From: Kalmusia sp. IMI 367209 | Lineage: Eukaryota > Ascomycota > Dothideomycetes > Pleosporales > Didymosphaeriaceae | Direction: 5' to 3' | DNA: 64,000 nt | NCBI GenBank assembly: GCA_027946365.1 | Contig: JAPEUQ010000007.1 | Coordinates: 1,116,001 to 1,180,000 of the forward strand | Shown here: piece by piece, positions 1 through 14,239 of the stretch | How the letters are laid out: every line of letters begins with the position of its first letter | Numbering within the stretch: the stretch's first letter is position 1 | Translations under genes and position numbers: made by a program | The notes under the pieces: model-generated | The model's database searches: none | The model's input: only the letters and a program-made list of their open reading frames with translations | What the model was told of the DNA's origin: nothing

Positions 1-1579
1 TAAGCATTAGCCATCCAATTCGTCAAGTATTGAGCGAATGGAGTAGTTCCGTAGTGCTAAGCAGGCGAGTGTCTGGGCCCGGTTTCGCGTTTACAAAGAC
101 CACTGTGGCGATGCTGCTGCAAGCGGCTACTAAGCAGTACTTGAATCAATGAAACAGCCAGCTCCTTAGAACTCATATACCTGCACTGCAGGCCTTCGAA
201 TATACCGGGCGGCCGACATAGCCCCTTTGGGCAGTTTCACCGACATTGGAACTGAGTACTGGTGACATGATTAAAGACCTTCCGGGATAGTTCGTGTATT
301 GGCATTTAGCTCCCACGCAGCAGAAGGAACTCGTTGAGATCCCGCAAAGTATAATAAGACAAGGCTTAACAATCGCCTAATGAGGCACCTGCCGGTTGGT
401 GGCCTGTTAAGCGATCGATAGAGATGGAGCCGGGAAGGATGTTGACAAAAGATGGTGCACAGACCCGGGATCTATTGTTCAGCTGCATAGACTTCGTCAA
501 TGTCACTTTCATCGTATCACCACAGCGTGCGTACGTAGAGGCTTCCACGTGTGCTTACTCGGAGATTTTCGATATAGCCTTTCACACCTCTGCAACCCTA
601 GGCAAGGTCTTTGTCAGGTATGGTCGCACTATCGACGCCGTTATTTCACACAATCTTTCCCTCTGCGCACTACCGGCTCGCTTCTTCGGTTTCCGAGAAG
701 TTCAAGGCGAAAGCTGACCTCTATGGGTACCACTCAAGCGAAAGGAAGTCCGTGGGCTAGCCCTATTAGGGCAAGTGGCTACGCATTGATGCACGGCTCG
801 CCCCGTCAAAGGGACGACCCTATGCGGGAAAACAAGCAGTTCGTAGATCATGTATCTGGTTCTTGAAAGACGAAGAGAAAGTGAGTGCTTTATGTTGCTA
901 CGAAGCTGCATCGCTTTCGACATTGAATCGTGCAGATGACTCCGTATTCAGGTTCGTTGATCAGCTCTCTGCTTGTTCAGCCTTGTGTGTTACTTTTTGT
1001 GTGACGACTCACAAGATATTCCACCCAATCACCTCGGCTGCCACGGCATGTGCAGGTAACAAGTTGCTTCTGGCCATCAAGTCTCGAAGCTGGAACGACT
1101 AAACGAGCAATTGTTGATCCTTGCCATTCATGCACAAGTACCAGCTTTCCCACAATAATCCGCGCCACATACAGACTCCGGAATTGCCCTTCGCTAGTCT
1201 TCCTTATTAAGGACTAAGCTTTTCAATCAAGAGGCTTGCTCGTCTACGCCCGCCCTCCTCTTCGCGTCAATACGCATCCACGAGGCGCGTCTAGCCTCCT
1301 ACCCCCCTTACAAACACCCAACACCACGAGTCAACATGCGGTTCTCGCTCCTTCGGATGCGAACCGAGTGGAATAACGTAGCATGATTGCGTTCCGCTGT
1401 GCTGGGAATAAATCTCCGCCAGGCCCTTCTTGTCCTGTCCTACTGAGACAGTCCTGTGCCTTCCCGTTTTCTCTTAACCCCCAAGACTCTCGGTCCTTTC
1501 TTTTACTTTCTGGTTGCTGCACGTTATAGAGCTGGTTCACGTTCAGAGACCTGCTTTGTGTCACCGGTCAATCCGCAGC
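1..1579. other. No gene recognised
   Basis: Only short overlapping open frames occur on both strands and none gives a recognisable protein or a believable spliced model. The last few hundred bases, with pyrimidine-rich runs such as those around 1250-1320 and 1480-1510, are probably the promoter and 5' leader of the FAD-linked oxidase gene at 1580. Confidence 0.5.
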
Positions 1580-3250
1580 ATGCGCCTCGCCCTTGTCTTC
1601 GCAGCTTGGCTGCCGTTTGGGGGTGCTCTTGCATACGCTCTCGACTCGGTTGATCAGCCACTCGTTGCTCGTGCTGACGATCTCAAGGCTGCAGCTACCT
1701 CGTTGCAGCCGTTGCTTTCCAAGAACGCGTGCATTGTCCTGCCTGCTGATGACGAGTGGGATGAGCTGCAGATACGCGGTACTTCTCCACGCATCCACCC
1801 CAACTACAATGTTGTGGTCGAGGTGGCTACAGAGGCAGACGTGCAGAAAACAGTGCAGATTGCTGCTCAATTCGGAATACCGTTTCTTGCTGTCGCTGGT
1901 ACCCATGGCTGGACCAAAACTCTTAACAATTTGCCATTCGGTATCCAGATCAACCTGCGCAAGCTGAACAGCACAACTGTTGATAAGGGCGGGAAGACAG
2001 CAACCGTCGGCGGGGGTGTTCTTCAGTGGGAGGCGACCAGGGCACTATTTGCTCAGAACAAGCAAGCAGGTAATCCCCACTACGCCTTTATGCATACACC
2101 ACGCAAGCACGCAAGTATGTTTGAACTTGGTACAGGTTGCTGACTTCATCACACTAGTCACTGGGCTATGCGAGTGTGTTTCGATAGCCGGTCCATTGTT
2201 AGCTGGCGGCCACAGCATGCTACAAGCTCGGCATGGGTATGCTGTCGACGGGCTCGTCTCGGCTCGTGTGGTTCTTGCAAACGGAACCGTCGTCACTGCA
2301 TCCAGCACCGTCAACCCAGATCTGTTCTGGGCACTGAAAGGTGCGGGCCACAACTTCGGTATCGTGACCAGCATGCAACTGAAGGTCTACGACATTCAAA
2401 AGAATTGGACCGTGTACTCGTTCATCTACAGCAGCGACAAGCTGGAGGATCTTCTGACCGTCGTCAACAGAGTGGATGGAAATGCAACACGTCCCGCCAA
2501 CTTGGTTATCGCAGGCGTATCTGCTCGTGTCGCTGATATCGATCCCAACAACGTGAGCATTCTCTCATCTCTTTCAACTATATCCAATTGACATCTTGCC
2601 AGCCGTTGATTGTCTACACCGTTTCCTACGAAGGCCCAGAATCCGAAGCCGCCCCATACGCTGCCTACTTCCAATCCGTCGGCCCCTTAGTCACCAACAC
2701 CGCCACCAACGTTGACTACGTCGCCCTCTACACGGTGACCCAAAATAACCTCGACAGCGTCGCCTGCCGCAAGAATCTCAACGCCATGGGCAGCGGCACA
2801 TCCCTTCCCATCTGGAACACGACCTCCGCCCGCGCCGCATTCAACGTCTACACCAAACTGACTGCCGACCCGCGCTTCGCTCAGTCCGTTTTCCTGCTGG
2901 AAAACTACGGCATGCAAGGCGTCAAGGCCGTCGACGCATCATCGACGTCTCTGAGTCTTGAGGAGAGACAGTACCCGATTGTGGCCAACCCCACGATCTG
3001 GTGGAACGGGACGGCGCCGAAGGATACGGCGGATGCGATGGCGTACGGTGAGCAGATTCGCCAGGCACTATTTGCGGGGCTGCCCAAGGGGGCAAAGAAG
3101 CATACCTATGTGAACTATGCGGTGGGGACGGAGGGCTTTGAGCAGATGTATGGGTACGATAGTGCAAGGGTGACGAGGCTGAAGGCGTTGAAAAAGGTGC
3201 TTGATCCGAAGGGCAGGTTCAATTATTACAATCCTGTTCCTACCGTGTAG
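1580..3250 (+). CDS. Secreted FAD-linked oxidoreductase (berberine-bridge type)
   Basis: Three exons, 1580-2069, 2158-2552 and 2603-3250, give a 510-residue protein; both introns are GT-AG and keep the frame. I chose the ATG at 1580 because it starts a signal peptide (MRLALVFAAWLPFGGALA); the upstream in-frame start would prefix it with polar residues. Residues 80-260 form the PCMH-type FAD-binding domain: the VAGTHGWT segment carries the probable FAD-linked His, followed by the TVGGGVLQW and GPLLAGGHSMLQARHGYAVDGL segments. The C-terminus ends FNYYNPVPTV, the usual close of the BBE domain. Family members are secreted flavin oxidases that act on sugars, alcohols or secondary-metabolite intermediates. 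The substrate cannot be told from sequence. The gene converges with VPS13 and has no obvious biosynthetic partner next to it. Confidence 0.9.
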
Positions 3251-3813
3251 AGAAGGGTGGCATAATTAGAAAATAGTATAGAAATTCAATATAGTAATAA
3301 AAGGACATTAGAATCAATCAAGTATCCACCTAGTAGATGATGTTTCATTGTTATGGTCCTGTCTGTGATTACGCCTTCTCCTCCCATCACCCTTCAGCAT
3401 ACATACACACACACAGCCTAGCATACTGTTTATCTAACCACTTCCCTGCCTACAAATCACGCACACAAGAATACCAATGCGCATGCTTCGGCGCACTGTT
3501 ATTTGATACACACGCTCGAACCGGTTCGAACCAGAGCAATTCGAACATGATGTACGTGACGATATGCATGTGTTGCTTCATATCTATACCACACTATCCA
3601 CAACGCGCTATAAAGAAATGAAGCCCGAAAACTTTCATTAAATGTTTTCATCATGAGAGAGGAGTAATACAATTTATCAACCCGAAGAGGGAAGGAAAAG
3701 AAGAGGAAGAAAAACAAAAGCACAATCAATACCCGAACCCATCGCTATGCCACGTCCATATACCATGCGTATCCTAATCATGCCATGTCCTGAAGCTCTA
3801 TGTTCCCACAAAC
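3251..3813. other. Convergent 3' intergenic region
   Basis: AT-rich stretches and repeated aataaa-like runs fit the 3' ends of the two convergent genes (FAD oxidase from the left, VPS13 from the right). No coding signal is seen. Confidence 0.6.
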
Positions 3814-6800
3814 TCAGCCCTTGGCGTTCCACCGATCATTATAAGCATTGGCCGCCACAGCAACCTGCCTATAAAACCAGTTCCTACTTCCCTCATCCGC
3901 AACTGGAACATACGGCCCATTCGTCCCACCCTTCAGCGTGATACTCATTCCCGTCCTCTCCTTACTAATAGTCTGTATGTCCTTCAGCGGGACATCCCAC
4001 TCCGTCTTGAGCGCCTTTGTCCGCACCATCAAAATGCCGTTATACGTGAGCATAACCAGCATGTCTTTGCCTTGTATTTCGAGGTGCGCGATGTAGTCCT
4101 CATTGAAGTACTTGCCGTTGTCAAGCGTCTTGAGCCAGAACTGTCCAAGCGCTTCGCGTTGTGAATAGGAGCGGACGATGCCATCTTGTCCAATGAAACG
4201 CGTGAGGCGGACGCGGTCGAGACCTTCTTGATCGAAGACGGTGGTGGTGTTGCGCACGCCCTCAGCCATGTTGGAGGCAAGGTCGAAGGCGCCGATGGCA
4301 GCCTTGGTTGGGACGCCGAGGAGGCCTTTCCCGACGCCTTTGACAAAGCCAAGAGCTCCTTCTTTCTCTGCACCTTGGATAGGGTGGCGAGCTAGGCCAC
4401 CTAGACCGCTCGCAAGGCTGCTGGCGAAGGCGTTGCCGCCGGCCGTAATGCCGTATAATGCGTGCTTCGGTCGATTGCGGGAGCGCGACATGCGACGCTG
4501 GTCTTGGAATTCCTTATCTAGTGTCGCAGCAGATAGACCTTTCGACATGCTTCCGGTGAACTTCGCCATGCTGTCCGAGAAGCCGAAGACGGACTTCTTG
4601 ACGAAACTCGATGCGCCTTTTGCGATACCAATACCAAGTTCTTCTGGGCGATCAGACTTGACCAAACCTTGGTAGGGCTCGTAAAAAATGTCGGCAACAC
4701 CAGAGCTGACATTGGTGAAGAGTCCAACGGGGTTTCCGAGGAAGTCAGCAGAGCCAATGACGACGTGCACCTGGCGAAGCGATTCTTGCACGTAGTGGTT
4801 CTTGATGTTGGCAATCAATGCATCCGTCGAAACGCGTACGTTCTCGAGCATCAGCGCATTGTAACGCACGGGCGCGTCGTTCACGTTACCAATAGACATG
4901 GTAAGGACATTGACAGCGAACATGAACGGATTCGACGAAGTCATGGTATCTTCAGCGTTGATACGCTCTGTTCGAACGAAGGAGAGATCAATCTGCATAG
5001 GTTGAAGATGTAGAAGTTCGAAATAGACATCTTGTCCAGATTGCTCCTGTTTGGGTTCCGGAATATCAAGCGATTCATCCCACAGCCTGCCCTCTTTCTC
5101 TTCCGACCAGGATGCACCGGGTATTTTTGCAAAGTCCAGCATCGCAAAGATGAAATCCTCGTCAATCTCCAATGTCATCTGCTGAAGAAGGATCGTGAAG
5201 TATTTGATGTAAAGAACACCATATGAGTCATCCTTGACGCGAGTGATGCTAGTCTGGAAGATGGGATGTGCTTCCATCTCTTTTCCAGTCTTCGGAACGA
5301 CACTGGGATAGAGAATCAAGGGAAATATCCCACCGTACAGTTGGTTATCAATCTGGATCCATTTGACATGCAAATTAACCATCTGGTAAAGAGGCGAATC
5401 CGAGTACTTGAGCTCGATATCACGCAAGGTCAGATACACGAGTTCCTTTAAGTGTCGGTTGACAAGCGATATGCCAATACCAGCAAGACGTAGCTGCGCT
5501 TTGAATGTGACATCTGTATCCATGTCCTTCACTTCAAATCCTCCAACGGTGGACGAAGAGTTAGTGCCAGACTTTTGCTTGTACAAACTCTTCGATGGTT
5601 TGTAATTGGAGAGCTCAAGCGTTTGCGTGGGTCCAGATGCAACGACGTTCAAATCGATGATTTTTTGTCGTTGACCCTGGGCTGGTGGAAGCTTCAAAGG
5701 GATCAAATTACCAATCTCTGCGAGCTTGATGTTTCGCTCTCTTCCATTCGCGCTGAGAACAATCTCCTTATTCTTCGCAGCTGGAAAATCCCAGGCATAT
5801 GGCATGATACTCCGAGGAGGAAGGCGGTATCGGATTGGGCGGAAACCAGTACCTCGATCATCCTCATCTTCATCCAAATTAGGGTTAGCTTGCCAATATA
5901 AGAACTCTTGATCGCTCATGTTCTTGAATGAGAATGGCCAGTGCTTGGTCTCGACGCTAACGTGGATAAAGATTGTAGCTCCTTCCATGAGTATGTCAAC
6001 ACGAACAAGCTTCTGGCGTTGACCAGCCTTGGACAGCTTTACGTGAACATTTCCGACGTTGGAGATGTTGAACGGAGATGACCACTGATTGTTGACACCA
6101 GGGTAGCATAGTGAGAGTTGGGGGGCCCCACCCTGGCGCAACCATCGTAGAGGTAGGAGTTCTCCATCTTTGATAGACATCCATTCGGACGAGCCTGGTT
6201 CCCGGATATTCACCTCCTCTTTCATCTTGTTCTTGATGATGAAGCGAGGGGCGACGGTTACAATCTTTGTCAAGTTAAACTTCCCTTCTCCCTCACCAAC
6301 GCTGACTCCAAGGTGCATGTCGGATCGGGCTTTCGTCGACGGAAGTGCAACAGCATAGTTACTTCCAATCGCGTCCAAACTTTGCGGCTTACTCCAGTTT
6401 GCGTCTCCGACCTTGAGCAGCGCACGATTCTTCTTGTCTTGCGTAGGGAAAGAGAACATCAGGGGCAACGGTTTGCCTGAATCATTCTCCGCATCGGCAA
6501 AGATACCCTGCCCAGCAGCTGCTCGGGCTTGGCCCATGAATTGTTTCGCGCGTACATCCAGTTCCAGACCAGTGCGGTTCAGAATGATGTAGGGGCTATA
6601 GATCGTGACTTTGAAGGACCCACCCCCGTCAGGGTAGTTGCTAGATATGTTAGCTGTGAGTCAGTGGGATGGATTTCGTGGCTTACTAGAAATGCATGTT
6701 GAGATGGAGAGTCAGGTCATTATTATCCTTCAACTCCAAGGACTTCTCTCTCCTAAAGCTCTCTCGATCTGTTGAATTGATAATGCCAAACTTGCTCGCC

Positions 6801-9800
6801 TTGAATGGGGTATCTTGCAAATCAACGCTAATGAGCAGCAAATGAGATAACTCGACGACGTGAACTGGGCTCACGCCGCCCTTTCTAAGGAAGTTGGTCC
6901 AATCCTTCTTGGTATTACTGTCGTATATCCGATACTTGAAGTCGAATGGCAGCAAGTTCTGCACTTCAACTGGCGCAGCTAAGCGCAGGCGCATGTAAGG
7001 GTACACGCTAGTCAGTGGGTCTTTCCTGTCAAATGCCGCATGTAGCTGGAAGTAGAAAGGAGGTGATTGATCATCCTGCTCCCCTCGGCAAGTGATCGTT
7101 CTTGTAGGTCGCTTGAGTAACTCCTTCCAGTACAAGCGCTCATTTGACCAGGCATAGCCAAAGCCTTGGTCGGGACGAACTACGATTGAGTGCATGAAAG
7201 CCGCGCCGACAGGTGCAGGCCTTGCATCACCGGGTGCCACCTTCTCAATTTTCAAAAGATGGCCCTCTTCTGGGCTGTAGATGCCAAGCTCAATAGGTAT
7301 CTGAGTGTTGTTTTCCACCAGAAGCGGGGACCTGAATGTAATGTTCTTGATGTTGTCGGCACCAAGCTTGACTTCGACTAATATGCGGTGCTGCACTCGG
7401 TCCTGCTTCGGCTTGAGATTGTAGAGGAATTCGCCCTCCCGATGTACTGGTATGCGTTGTATGGGATCGAAACCGCTGCCCTCTAATCTGATGCCCAACA
7501 CTCCAGTAGCTTCGTCAGTAGACAATGATTCACGAAGCACTGAAGCGTCTTCAAAGCGCCATGGCTGTTCGTTGCCATCTTCGAGCTTGGTCGCATAGCC
7601 TTCACTCGTGTCCTTTCCTTCTGCCCAAACATCTAGATTGAAGCCTGTGTAATTACGAATGCGGTAAGGGGCATCATTGCCACGAGGCTTTGAAAGTATG
7701 TCTTCTTCTGTGGTGAGGAAGTCAAATGACTTCGAGGCTAACGCAATTGTGGCAGCCGTCACGGTGAGTTCCATAGCTTTACGTGAGTACAACTCCACTC
7801 CAAGTCTATCCGGATTCTGATCCTTGGACATGTGAAAGCCAAGCTGCCATGGCTCAATCAGTGGCTCCCATGCGGACTTTGAGAAGTTGTAAACATTGAT
7901 GAGCGTATCAATGGAAGTGTCTGCGGTCAGAGCACCTGACCAATCTCGGACGTCAACTCCAAACTTCTTCACCCGCCAATCGAGCATTGGCATTTCATGT
8001 ACATCGCCGATAAGGACAACACGTATGCCTTCAATGCTGACATTCATCTCCTCGCGCTTAAGAACAGCAGAGCCAGGCCTGGGGGGCTGTGGCGGGGCAC
8101 CATGCTGACTCGATCTCCTCGTTGTAGCTAGAGATCTAGCTGGTGGCTTAGACGAAGTCGCTTTGCCTAGTGTCGACTTGGCTTTCTTCGATGATGTACC
8201 CTGCTTGATTTTCTTGGGGCTCTCGTCGGCAATCTTTTTGTCAATGTTACCGTCTGACATAGCCGAGGCGCGGTTGACAATCTGCATTGCGAGCAAGATA
8301 TCTCGGAGAGACAAACGGAGCACAAGAGGCTCGATATCGACGTGGATACTCATCAGTGATGACTTTGTGCCCTGGTTTCGCATGTCTAGAGCAGTTTGAA
8401 TGCTGAAGTCATCGAGAATGCGCATCCTACTCGTCTCAAATTTATCCATTCGGCAAAGAAACATGCCTACTTTATGCACTTGTAAGGTGATAGCTTGCTG
8501 TTTGGATACCAAAACTTGTTTAGTGCCAAGGACGATGGCTTCAGAGCTCGAGATAGCAGGATTGGCAATGAGAACGACCTGTGCATCCACGAGATTAATG
8601 CGGAATGAGATATTCATGCCATTCTCAGCTTGGTCGGATCCGGCTGTGGGCTTCATCGGAGAACGTGAGCCGTCCGGAGACATGAGCTCAGAGTCGCTGT
8701 CCACATCTTCGGCTTCAGTCTCATCTTCTATTGCGAGAGGTTCATCTGTAGCCAGTCCAGCATTTATAAAGGCTTGTAGCGCAAAGAGGTAATCCAAGGC
8801 TAAGATGATCCTGGGACTGTCGATGGTAAGGAGAGCAATGAGATTCTTCTCTTGGCCGCCAGAAATTGACACGCTTGCCATGAACTGTTGCTTGACATCA
8901 TTGTTGATCAGAGACATGATCTTTCGAAATTTGTTAGTGCCTTGGGTTCGACTATCGCGAATCGTGAACGATTGAACTACTAGTTCTGCCTCCATGGCGC
9001 CGTCACTAATCATACGAAGTTTGACGTTAGTTTCATTGAGTGAGAATTTGGACAAAGTAGCAGCTTCGATATCGCCCACCGGCTCACCCTCTTGCGACTT
9101 GATGAGTTCTAGGCCGATTGCACCAACTTTGAATACAAAATCAAGTTTTGTCCATTTGTTGTCGTCTGTCTGCAGTTCAGGACCTTGACTTGCTACGAGA
9201 TCTTGCGGCGTTTCTTGTGAAGGCGACTCCTTGTCAGTGAGTCGTCTTGCTGGTTCAGTTGTCGAATCTGGAAGTTCCTGATGAATGTCATGTTCCAAGT
9301 CTTCTGTCTCCATGGCAAAGGCAGTCGGAATTGATCGTGAGAGCTCCATTGCAAATTTCATTTGCTCCGGCGTAAGCCTCAGATTTATGTTCGACATGGA
9401 GCCGTCAATCTCGAGATCAGGTCGTTGATGTCCACGCTTGTGCTCTACCATTGTGACATTAAAGTCCAGGTCAACCTTATCGATGAGTTCCAATTCTTCG
9501 GACTGATCATCTTCATAGTGAAGCTTCGATGTCAGCTTGATATTTCGAATGCCAGCCGTAATCTTATTAGCTACATCCGAGTCTTCAGAATCGTCGAGAG
9601 GGTCGAACTTGTTCTTGGCATATATCTCCCCCAAATTGGCCGTCAAGGTATCCCGCACTGGCTTGTCCGAAACAACCATTCGGGGGAATACGACGATCGG
9701 TGTGCTGATCGTAATGTCATAATGAAACTTAGTAGCCCGCTGTTGAATCTGGGTCGCTTGATTCGCTGCAGCCTGACGCGCCGCATTGAAGATTGCCTGC

Positions 9801-12800
9801 ATTTTTCCGAATTTGACGGCAAATTCCATAATCTTGCGGAACGGTTCCGTAAGGAAGTTGATCTTGATGGATCCTGTCTTCAGAGCGACAGACATGTCGT
9901 ATCCTGGATAACTCTCCAGCTCGCTATCAAAAGTCTCGTAGCTAAAGTCGGCTAAGTTCTTGCCTTCAATCGTCACTAATTGACGCAATGGCGACTCTTC
10001 AGAGACACCTTGATTGACGTCGTCGATCAAAGATAGGTTACCTAGTCGTCCACCAATACGCATGGTCTTGCCATGAAGGAATATGCCAACATCTCCGGAG
10101 TTCAAACTTAGCGTAGCAAGTCGTATGCCATCATTGTTGAGTATCACGGCTATTCGCTTCAATTCCGCTCGAATGCGGATCTTGTCTTGGTCTGCTTGTG
10201 GCGCCTGCGTAGTTTGCTGCTGCTCGTCTGATTTATCAGTGATCTGTGCCTGCTGATTCTGCGGCTGACCAGGGTTTGTGAAAGTAATCAGAACGAAATC
10301 CAAGAGCGTTAGCAAAGTCCTTCTCGTGACGATAAGGTTGATGGTAGATACAGCAACATCAAGATTCATAGCGATACCCTCATATCTTGTCTGAAACTCC
10401 GGCGATTCTTTGTTGACTTTCACGAACTTCAACGAGAACAGGTCCTTCTGCTCCTTGGCTGAGACATCTTCCGAGGAGATGATATTACGAAACTCAGGCA
10501 ACGGATCCTGTTCGACGTGATCTTCCACTGCCAATGTCTTCAAGCTGACCTCAGCCACCATTTCGAAGGGTTCTTGGTAGAAGCTCAGGTCGAAGTGCTC
10601 GGCTACAAGCTCGACCAGCAATTGGTCAGTTTTCTTGCCTTCTGGATCTGATCTATATAGTGATCCTTGAAGTTTGTCGACAGTAAAATTGAATTCGAAG
10701 TTCCGTTGATGAATGTTGATGTCGGTCTTTGATTTCGCTTCAGGGGCTTCTTCAAATTTTTCGTCCGTGACACTATCGCCATCTTCTTCCATGACGAGCT
10801 CATGCTCTTGCGCTGCAAATTGAAACGATTTAGATCTAGGCCGACCGAGAGGATCATCACTCGATTTAATTTCACTGTTAGGCTTGAGATTCGATGGACC
10901 CTTCGCGCCCTCGATGACCGGCTTGGTTGGTTGGTCATTGTCAAATTTAGGTACCGCGACCTCAATGAGCTTCATCAAGTTTTTGTACTTGGAATCAGAG
11001 ATCGATGCATGCAAGACTGGAAGATTTCCGCCTATGCGGAACTTCGTCAAGTCGGTAGCTTTAGGAACGATACATATCTCGATCTTGAAATCCATGTTTA
11101 TTCTGTCGACGATGTGCAAGTTTTTCGATGTGGCATTCTCTTCGAGTTGCGCGCGAGTTTCATCGATGGACGGACCAATGAGGACTTGCGTTGAATGAAG
11201 CTTAAGGAGAAATTTGTCGTACATCAAAGCTTCCAGACGTTTGAAATCTTCTTCGGTGTACTGTTGCTTCTGTTTTGACTGAATGTCATGCAACGTATCC
11301 TTGTCTACCAACTCACTCGTGACGCTTATGTGACCAGCATCCAGGATGAGGCAGTTGCTAGACTTCTTTGTAACAGAGTCAGGGATGATGATGAGAGGTG
11401 CCTGTAGGTCCAGCTGGGCGTTGATCGTTTTGTGCTCCGTGAGAGCAAATTCTAGACCTGCGCGTGTCTGTTGGCGAATCCCTTCGACAGTAGCTCCAGC
11501 AGTTTCCATAAGAGCACCAATGGATTCCATGTGTCGCTCTGGAGGCTTGAAAAACTTTGCGACTTCAACGACAAATCTCGGGTTGTAGACGAATTCCATT
11601 CCCTTTAATTTCATCGTCAATGCTGTGTCCGCGCTTCCATCAAGGGGGTTCTTTTCGAAGGCTAGTTGGAAGAAAGGATCTTCCTTTTCTTCCTCCTCTT
11701 CCTCATCATCGCCATCTTTGGATGTCTCGTCATCATTGAGCTCTTCAATTCGCTGATCGTCTGGAACAGGCGGTGCATCTTTGATAGTAATAAGCTGAGG
11801 GAAAAGACTTCCCTCAGTGGTACCATCATATAGACGCATGCCTTCGAGCGCAACCTTGACGAACATTGAGTCGACCCTTTGGAGGAATTGTGTGCTGAAA
11901 GAGTCAAAGAGGAGGCGCAAAATTTCATTTGCTTGACCGTGAGGATCCCGCTTCAGCGTAAAACTACCCGTTCGAAGGCTCATATTAACTTCCATCTTGA
12001 CATATTCTCTAGGCATATCCACGGACTCCGCTATCGCGTTCTTTTCGTCCCAATCGATAGCATCGTACAGCTCTTTGCGTTGCTCATCGGTCATCTGGGT
12101 GTTGTCGTCCTTGTTCTCTTCCTGTTTGGAGCCCCAGATCCATGAGCCCCAGCCTTGCTTGGGAGGGGGTTTCTTCACACCAATGTTTTCCTTGCGCAGC
12201 TGATTGCGGGCTAGAGAGCGCCAGAAGCGCAAGTCTTCGTACTTCAATTTCCGCTCGAGCTTATCGAGATCTTCGTTCTCCTCAGCAGTGAGCTTCTCTT
12301 CCCTCTTCTTCTTCTTGAAAAGCTCAATGTACCGTAGGCGATCGTCTCGCCGCTCTTTGAAGTAGCCCCAGCTCCATTGCCGGTTTCTTTCATGGATTTT
12401 GTCCAATACAGCTTGGCCTGCAAATCGCAGCCAACCTGCAGGATCCTCCTTCGGTGACGACTTGGGTTGAAATTTCTTGTACTCCTGGTGCCGGATGAAG
12501 TAGTGGAACAAGTCCACAAGCATGAGTGCGTCACGGTACTGATCTTCGTCGATAATAAAACCGAGCTCATCGAACAATAGCCGCGCCTTCATCTTGGGTC
12601 TGTCTGACTTGCCGGTCTTGTCTATCTCAAGTCCCATGCGGCCGCTAATGGGCTTGAGGATAAACTGATGATCACCCAAGTCCGGATTTTCGCCTCTCAC
12701 AATCATGCCGCGGACTTTCTCAATGAATTCGTCGTGATCGATGTCCTGCTCATCCTTGCTCTGGTTGCCTTTCCCAGTTCCAATCAATTTAGCATCAGTG

Positions 12801-13451
12801 TCCCAATATATAGCCAGTGAGCTAAGCGTTGCAAGCTTATGTGTCGAGCTTGTGTTACCCTGGATGAAAGTCGGCTTCCAGTTTCCATCGGTGCTAATAG
12901 CACTGAAGTCGGCGAGGGTGAGACCGAGGGCGAAGGGATGACCTGGGTCGGCTATTGAGTCTTCGTATCGAATGTGGATGTTCTTGACTGTGACCTGAAC
13001 GTTGTCCACGATAGCTGTGACCAAGCTCGCCGTGAAGCTTTGGTTCTTCTGTTGTTCTTCAGCGCTCATACCCTCTGTGTTGCGCTCCTTCAGCAGTTCG
13101 GCGCTGTCCAGCTTCTCCATCTTGACAGCGTGCGCTCTTCGCTCCTCTTCTTCAGCGTCGTAGTCAGCATCCTCCTTGGGGGCTGCTAGCAGGTAGACAT
13201 CTTCGATGTTGACCTTCAACGGCTTCCCTCGCAGGTTGGACCAAGGTATTGAAAGTGTGAGGGGACCCCAGGTGACCCTCGACTACGTTGAGGGGGAGGT
13301 GGAGTTGATCGAGAGCTTCGCGACGGAGTTCGAGATTGCGAAGCTTGACGTCGCCGGACCAGATGCCAACATTGAGCTGCTTTGGGTCAAAGTTCTGGAC
13401 GTACATGCCCAAGAACCGATTGAGCAGGTTCGCAACAAGCCCCTCAAGCAT
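3814..13451 (-). CDS. vps13: VPS13 bridge-like lipid transfer protein, one frame break
   Basis: Two exons, 13451-6687 and 6640-3814, are joined by a 46-base intron (6686-6641) with a gctaac branch site. The product is about 3,196 residues, the normal fungal Vps13 size. It starts with the chorein domain (MLEGLVANLLNRFLGMYVQNF) that begins the lipid channel. The first exon ends within the SHR-binding/VAB-like region. The hallmark VPS13 C-terminal segment GVADIFYEPYQG lies near residue 2,900, and a PH-like tail ends the protein. Vps13 moves phospholipids in bulk at ER, vacuole, endosome and mitochondrial contacts. The reading frame breaks once, near residue 64: after the GHLG motif the conserved LTLSIPWSNLRGKPLKVN segment lies in another frame, and removing one base of the GGGG run at 13261-13264 restores it. 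Everything after that is open, so an assembly indel is more likely than a dead gene. Confidence 0.93.
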
Positions 13452-14239
13452 GGTGACGGTGGGCGACCGTTACCCTGGTCGGGGCGGGTTCGAGAGGGGT
13501 GGAGGGTATCGCGGGGATCGAGAAAGGTTCGTTAGGTCGTGCGATTTCGTGAAGTCATAGGGAGCTGGTGCATTCAAGCATAGCAGCACGGTCGTGGGTA
13601 TCGTTTGCTATGAAGACAGCGCACGGAGAATGAGAGGGACACAGGGAGGGGTTGTGCCGCAGCGCTGTGCTTGAAATTAGGCCGACCAGTGTGGTTACCA
13701 GGGGCTAGGGCGTAACCAATTCAAGTGAATAAAGTCGTACGAGAATAGCAACGACACGGTGAGGGCAAAAGTGATGCGCGGTGCAGGCAGCGATGAATGC
13801 AGTAGGATTGATCGCCCGCAAGTCAGATGCAGGCCAATGCATGACGTATGGGGGGGCTAGCCTGGAAAAACAAATGGCTGCTCATGGGTGTTTGACAGGT
13901 GGCCCGTGTACCAGCTAGCTGGGCGCGCGGCGATTCGTCTAAAGTTTTGGCAGCTTTGGCATCCCGTGGAGAAAGTCCAGGGCACACTGCACACTTTACA
14001 GTCTCACTCGTATACTTGAACACAGCGCACGCGCGATTCGACCGATTCCATACGTTGCCTACCCCGTCGCACAACCGGTAGCAGCTCCCAGACACCCTCA
14101 TTCATCGCGGTTTCCCCAATCTACGCCGCCAGGCGGACACGATACACGATCCACGCATTGAGACGGATATTCGCAACAAGACTTGTGCCTTTGCAACCAA
14201 ACGAAAAAACATCGGGGATAAATACAACGGACGTTCAAT
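13452..14239. promoter_or_regulatory. Shared divergent promoter region of VPS13 and Emi1-like gene
   Basis: This 788-base gap separates the start codons of two genes that run away from each other. No third gene is seen. Specific sites cannot be assigned with confidence. Confidence 0.5.
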
